15,557 nt of DNA, from assembly GCA_031275035.1 (NCBI GenBank), contig JAISPH010000099.1:1-15557 (forward strand). The letters run 5' to 3'. This stretch comes from Treponema sp. Its GTDB lineage: Bacteria > Spirochaetota > Spirochaetia > Treponematales > Breznakiellaceae. The number at the start of each line of letters is the position of its first letter. Position 1 is the stretch's first letter. Of this stretch, positions 12,888 through 15,557 are shown piece by piece. The position numbers were made by a program, and so were the translations under genes. The notes under the pieces are model-generated. The model made no database searches and was not told the origin of the DNA. It saw nothing but the letters and a program-made list of their open reading frames with translations.

Positions 12888-13853
12888 TCAGGAATTTTCG
12901 GATACCGATGTCCTTGTATGCAGGGTACAGGGCAAAAAAATCCGCTTTCGGCCTATGCGCCGTTTGTTAAGCTGCTGGATGACAAGTTCCGCGCATTTGC
13001 GGCCGATGCCGTTCAGGGGAGTTTCCACGGTGGTAAGCCCGCCCTCAACGCCACAGCTGAATTCACGGTTATCAAAACCGGCAATAGCAATATCCTTTCC
13101 AATGACAAGCCCGCGTTCCCCGGCCCGTTCGCACACTCCCAGCGCCATGATGTCATTAAACACAAAAATCGCCGTAACATCCGCCTTGAGCAGCCTGTCC
13201 GCTAAATGGTAGGCGCTCTCCATGTACCAATCACATAAACGACAAGTCCGGCATCATACCCAATGCCTGCCGCCTTGAGCGCCTTTTGGTATCCCTCAAA
13301 GCGTTTTTGGGTATGATATGAATTCTTGAGGCCGCTCATGACGCAGATGCGCCGGTGCCCCTTGTTGAGCAGCAATTCGGTCACTTCCCGGGAGGCAGCC
13401 TCATCATCGTATAACACGGCGGGATATATGTCCCCCTGCGAAATACAATGGGCAAAAAACACCGGAATATCCACCCAGGAAGGCAGCGCCGGGATCTCCC
13501 GGCAGTGGTTAGCCACATAGACAATCCCCTCAACCTGTTTCGCCATCATATTCCGCATCGTTCCCGTCAGGATATTTTCGCACAGATCATAGTTTGAGTA
13601 GTAGTCATGCCGAAAGAGTTTGTAAAAGCGCATTATGAACCGTAAGATCCTCTGTTATTATCCCGATAGTTCTGGTCCCTTGCCGCTGTAGATTTTTAGC
13701 CAGAACATTCGGGGTATAATTAAGATTTCGCGCTGTTTCAATGATCTCCCGGGCTTTGATCTCGCTGGCGGCACCGGGTTTTCCGTTAAGTACATTCAAA
13801 ACAGTGGCGGTTGAGACCCCCGTGAGCTGGGCAATTTCCTTGATCCGAACCAT
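12888..13853 (-). pseudogene. LacI-family transcriptional regulator, frameshifted twice
   Basis: On the minus strand the N-terminus is a clear LacI-type DNA-binding domain, MVRIKEIAQLTGVSTATVLN, followed by the hinge helix (LAKNLQRQ) and the start of the ligand domain, GTRTIGIITEDLTV. The frame then breaks near 13633; the next part resumes with RFYKLFRHDYYSNYDLCEN, so about 20-25 residues of the first ligand-domain helix and strand appear deleted. A second break near 13235 is a one-base loss: the DNA reads TATGTGATTGG where TATGGTGATTGG would give VVYGDWYMES. The final part (ATDVTAIFVFND-type segment, IAIAGFDNREF, GLTTVETPLNGIG, RIFLPCTLHTRTSV) is well preserved. Start 13853 gives the usual family N-terminus; an upstream ATG at 13883 is possible. 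The sugar ligand is unknown. Confidence 0.9.
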
Positions 13854-13937
13854 TCGTTTATAGTATCCCTTTCCGGCGCCCATGGTTAAGTCCCGGCCCT
13901 TTTCACCAGGGAAGCGGTATTTTAGCGGAAATTATTT

Positions 13938-13976
13938 GAGCCTGTTCCAAAACCCGGCTGGTTCTGGAACAGGCTC
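13938..13976. repeat. Family B single hairpin (CCCGGCTGGTT loop)
   Basis: A perfect 12-bp stem GAGCCTGTTCCA (13938-13949) with TGGAACAGGCTC (13965-13976) surrounds an inner AACC/GGTT. It shares CCCGGCTGGTTC with the hairpin at 8815-8845 but has a different stem. It lies between the lacI-like gene start and the antitoxin gene end, and might insulate the two minus-strand genes. Confidence 0.65.
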
Positions 13977-14002
13977 AATTTTCTATCCGGTAAAAATACC
14001 GT

Positions 14003-14020
14003 AAAGCGCCGCGGCGCTTT
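14003..14020 (-). terminator. Possible terminator of the higA-like gene
   Basis: AAAGCGCCGCGGCGCTTT is a perfect 18-bp palindrome directly after the antitoxin stop codon on the minus strand. A short T5 run and a small CGGTA/TACCG hairpin follow at 13989-14000. It is a reasonable but not classical rho-independent terminator. Confidence 0.45.
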
Positions 14021-14021
14021 G

Positions 14022-14459
14022 TCAGGATTCCGTGTTCGAGGATGGGGAGCCCTGGGGCGCCACTTTCCTGGCCGCCGGTCTCTTGGCAGCGGGCTTCGGA
14101 GACGAAGCCTTTTTAGGCGGAGCTTTTTTTGCTTGGGCAGCCGGTTTGGCCGCTTTTTTGGGGGCAGGCTTTTTGCCTTTGACTATACCTTTAAGGACGG
14201 CGCTTAATTCACCGTCCTTGGCGGCTTCGGCGAGGTCATATTTGTTTTGTAAATCAATCCAATATTCGGCGGTAGTGCCAAAGTACTTGGCGAGTCGAAG
14301 GGCTACAGGAACGGATATTCTTGTTTTTCCAATAACAACTTGCCTTACGGCGGACTGGCTTAACTTGATCGCTTCCCCTAGTTTTCCAGGGTTCAATTGA
14401 TATTCGTCCAGCAATGACTGAAGGACGATTCCGGGGGCTTGGATGGCTGGTTTTGGCAT
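14022..14459 (-). CDS. higA: HigA-family antitoxin-like regulator with histone H1-like C-terminal tail
   Basis: This is a 145-residue protein. Residues 1-90 are a helix-turn-helix of the HigA antidote type: PGIVLQSLLDEYQLNPGKLG, the recognition region LSQSAVRQVVIGKTRISVPV and ALRLAKYFGTTAEYWIDLQNKYDL, which is the family signature. HigA proteins repress their own promoter and neutralise the HigB mRNA-cleaving toxin. Residues about 94-145 form a tail of Lys, Ala and Pro repeats (KKPAPKKAAKPAAQAKKAPP, KRPAARK), like histone H1-type or Lys/Ala-rich bacterial DNA-binding tails. This tail is not part of normal HigA, which is about 95-105 residues. No higB is found upstream, where it normally sits. 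A strong promoter, AAGGAG ribosome site and palindrome lie upstream. Confidence 0.85.
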   Translation of the reverse strand: MPKPAIQAPGIVLQSLLDEYQLNPGKLGEAIKLSQSAVRQVVIGKTRISVPVALRLAKYFGTTAEYWIDLQNKYDLAEAAKDGELSAVLKGIVKGKKPAPKKAAKPAAQAKKAPPKKASSPKPAAKRPAARKVAPQGSPSSNTES

Positions 14460-14470
14460 AAAACACTCCT

Positions 14471-14482
14471 TAAATTAATTTA
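14471..14482. promoter_or_regulatory. Palindrome in the higA-like leader, possible autoregulatory operator
   Basis: TAAATTAATTTA is a perfect 12-bp palindrome between the -10 box and the start codon of the higA-like gene, overlapping the edge of the ribosome site (AAGGAG on the minus strand). HigA antitoxins usually bind palindromes at their own promoter, so this is a candidate operator. A/T-rich sequence makes chance palindromes likely. Confidence 0.4.
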
Positions 14483-14492
14483 TCTAATAAAA

Positions 14493-14521
14493 ATAATACG
14501 CTTTTTTATTAAAACTGTCAA
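14493..14521 (-). promoter_or_regulatory. Sigma-70-type promoter of the higA-like gene
   Basis: Read on the minus strand, TTGACA (14521-14516) and TATTAT (14498-14493) are separated by exactly 17 bases. Both boxes are at or near consensus. The predicted transcript starts about 25 bases before the ATG at 14459 and includes AAGGAG. It is the best promoter in the window. Confidence 0.8.
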
Positions 14522-14623
14522 GTACCCATTTCTTCCCGGCAATTCTCAATTTAAAATTATCACGAACCACACAAACAAATTTGATAAAAAATTATGGATG
14601 GAAGTAGCAAAACAAACAAAATT

Positions 14624-14660
14624 GATGCTGTTACAAAAACTGAAGTTTTGAAACAGCATC
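14624..14660. repeat. Family B-like single hairpin
   Basis: GATGCTGTTaCAAAA (14624-14638) pairs with TTTTGaAACAGCATC (14646-14660), 14 of 15 positions, around CTGAAG. This is the complement of the CTTCAG loop of the other copies. The outer stem sequence is unique to this copy. It lies in the 450-base region between the antitoxin promoter and the HEARO-like RNA, which otherwise holds no gene. Confidence 0.6.
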
Positions 14661-14757
14661 AGGCATAAAAAATACTACCCATAGGATACGATTGCAGACT
14701 ATAAAAGCAGCAATAACCAGGCTGATTTTTTTTTTCAAGAAAAAAATCGTGAAAATC

Positions 14758-14874
14758 GAGCGTTTCCCAAAACCCGGTTGATTTTGTGAAACGCTCTTGA
14801 AAAAACGGTCTAAAGCCCGTTTTTCCCATAAATTCAAGGTTGCTTTCCCAAAACTTCAGTTTTGGGAAAGCCTC
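14758..14874 (-). repeat. Family B composite palindromic element, copy 2
   Basis: The reverse complement of this 117-bp stretch matches 12517-12635 along its whole length, including GAGGCTTTCCCAAAAC ends, the AAAAACGGGCTT central hairpin and the AACCGGGTTTTGGGAAA end hairpin. Small differences often keep the stems paired. The two copies are in opposite orientation and enclose the lacI-like pseudogene and the antitoxin gene. Confidence 0.8.
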
Positions 14875-14910
14875 AACTGTGTGCTTTTTGAACGAAACGC
14901 TATACAGATG

Positions 14911-15052
14911 TGAACCTGAAAAACCTAAGGAAGTGAAGCCCCCGCGAGGGGCGGGGTAGTAAACCCCTCAGGTCGAATAAAAAGCCCGGTTCCCCGTGGG
15001 CGGGCAAAACGGCGAAGGAGTGGACTCACCGTCTTGTACTAAAGAACCGGGC
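14911..15052 (+). ncRNA. HEARO-like RNA (IscB omega-RNA scaffold), stand-alone
   Basis: This stretch is highly structured. ACCTGA (14914-14919) pairs with TCAGGT (14968-14973), enclosing hairpin GCCCC-cgcga-GGGGC (14938-14952) and GGGG-tagtaaa-CCCC (14953-14967). A second long helix GCCCGGTTC (14984-14992) with GAACCGGGC (15044-15052) encloses an ACGG...CCGT arm. Segments such as GGAAGTGAAGCC, GTAAACCCCTCAGGTCGAAT and TACTAAAGAACCGGGC match my memory of the HEARO consensus. The RNA is directly followed by ATGA (15053-15056), the site type reported for HEARO elements. In IscB systems the guide lies just 5' of the scaffold, here about 14890-14910. No iscB gene follows. A covariance-model search would be decisive; a group II intron fragment is the main alternative. 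Confidence 0.65.
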
Positions 15053-15104
15053 ATGATTTTTAACGGTCACTATTACCTGAATCCGTACAAAAATAGATAA
15101 ATAT

Positions 15105-15132
15105 TTGCGGGATTATAGTAACCGGTTACTAT
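15105..15132 (+). promoter_or_regulatory. Promoter overlapped by an 18-bp LacI-type palindrome
   Basis: ATAGTAACCGGTTACTAT (15115-15132) is a perfect palindrome with a central CG, like the operators of LacI-family repressors. A weak promoter fits over it: TTGCGG (15105-15110), 16 bases, TACTAT (15127-15132). A bound repressor would block it. The broken lacI-like gene lies about 1.3 kb away and may once have acted here. No gene follows before the insertion sequence; a short inverted repeat ATTCCTG/CAGGAAT follows the operator. Confidence 0.5.
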
Positions 15133-15263
15133 TTTGTGTTAATTCCTGAAGGCAGGCCAGGAATAGTATTGTTGACGCACTGATTCCTTTCCCAACAGAT
15201 GTTTTTTACCGGGGTATCGGCTTTTTCCCTCTTGTCCGAAGACACCTCTCCCCTGAAACTATA

Positions 15264-15557
15264 CAATGTCAACAAGTTAAGGCGAGGGCTTTACACAAGA
15301 AGCGAGGGGCGGTAAAGTAAGAGCGGGAGGGAAGATAAAATGGGAAAAAAACCATCTTGCAAGGCGCGCTGCCCTTGAGGCGATCAAAAATCTTATAGAC
15401 AGCCTTCAGTTTCGGGGCCGGGCGCGCAAGAGGGCGAAAGACTTCACCCGGGAGCGGAAAATGCCCTTCAAAAAACTCATCTATTTCCTTTTGAGTATGA
15501 TAAAAGAAAGTTCCCAGAACGCCCTGGAGCGGTATTTCGGGAAGCTGGGGGAAGCCG
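15264..15557 (+). mobile_element. IS4-family insertion sequence, left part (runs off the window)
   Basis: The transposase start at 15340 identifies an IS4-family element. The left terminal repeat is probably at about 15264 (CAATGTCAACAAGTTAAGGC), because ends of this general form occur in IS4-family elements and it sits about 75 bases before the gene. The right end is outside the window, so the terminal repeat and target duplication cannot be checked. Confidence 0.55.
15340..15557 (+). CDS. IS4-family transposase, N-terminal part, frameshifted in an A tract, partial
   Basis: Downstream of 15353 the frame encodes HLARRAALEAIKNLIDSLQF, then ARKRAKDFTRERKMPFKKLI and YFLLSMIKESSQNALERYFG. The RKMPFKKLIYFLLSM segment is typical of the N-terminal region of IS4-family DDE transposases. 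The catalytic region is beyond the window. ATG 15340 has a good ribosome site (GGGAGGGA, 15325-15332), but its own frame stops after 12 codons. With one A fewer in the A7 run (15345-15351) the sequence would read MGKNHLARRAALEAIKN in one frame. The shift may be a mutation, a sequencing error or polymerase slippage on the A tract. Confidence 0.75.

Noticed and set aside
14631..14837. Minus-strand frame upstream of higA as a possible higB toxin
   Set aside because: The translation lacks the HigB/RelE pattern and consists of family B hairpin and A/T-rich sequence.
14900..15060. Group II intron fragment
   Set aside because: I see no domain V-like hairpin and no reverse transcriptase; the pairing pattern and 3' ATGA fit HEARO better. 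Kept as the alternative reading.
15053..15100. Short frame starting at the ATGA after the HEARO-like RNA
   Set aside because: It reads only 15 codons and shows no resemblance to the start of an IscB protein.
1..15557. CRISPR array or tRNA genes
   Set aside because: No regularly spaced direct repeats with unique spacers were seen, and no cloverleaf with GTTC-type T arm and CCA-like end was recognised; the repeats present are hairpins of families A and B.

Overview
This window looks like spirochaete chromosome, most likely a Treponema-group bacterium of the termite-gut type. The assignment is an inference. It rests on a spirochaete-style lipobox (LALAGC), a YlqG/YlqH-like pair followed by HD-GYP, YraN and GGDEF genes, and neighbouring MTAN, LuxS and CdaR genes. 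No rRNA or other species marker is present.

Layout. (1) 131-4660, plus strand: seven tightly overlapping genes encode a FliK/YlqG-like protein, a FlhB C-terminal-like (YlqH) protein, an HD-GYP protein, YraN, a small FlgM-like protein, a zinc-ribbon protein of unknown function and a GAF-GGDEF diguanylate cyclase. This appears to be one transcription unit with both a c-di-GMP synthase and a putative c-di-GMP phosphodiesterase next to flagellar-export-like proteins. (2) 4661-5169: a 500-base intergenic region rich in hairpins. (3) 5170-7794: a large surface lipoprotein with repetitive beta-rich sequence. (4) 7795-10525, plus strand: a GC-rich structured leader, then MTAN, luxS and a cdaR-type regulator. 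MTAN and LuxS catalyse consecutive steps of S-adenosylhomocysteine detoxification, and AI-2 is the by-product. The cdaR-like gene overlaps luxS by 4 bases.

(5) 10526-14460, minus strand: an accessory region in decay. An OmpR-type response regulator is intact. Its histidine kinase has been destroyed by an internal deletion and by insertion of a 138-bp MITE-like element with a clear 5-bp target duplication. A LacI-family regulator is broken by one internal deletion and one single-base deletion. An orphan HigA-type antitoxin carries a histone-H1-like Lys/Ala/Pro tail. (6) 14460-15557: hairpin repeats, a structured RNA that matches what I remember of HEARO (the IscB omega-RNA scaffold) without an IscB gene, a promoter overlapped by an 18-bp LacI-type palindrome, and the left part of an IS4-family insertion sequence with a probable frameshift in its A tract.

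Two families of small non-coding repeats run through the window. Family A (copies at 1-120, 10527-10613 and 10774-10911) has terminal inverted repeats and internal hairpins whose stems differ in sequence between copies but stay complementary. Family B exists as two 117-119 bp palindromic composite elements in opposite orientation (12517-12635 and 14758-14874) plus several single hairpins with the same loop sequences but different stems. These families, the kinase disruption, the stand-alone HEARO-like RNA and the H1-tailed antitoxin are the most interesting content.
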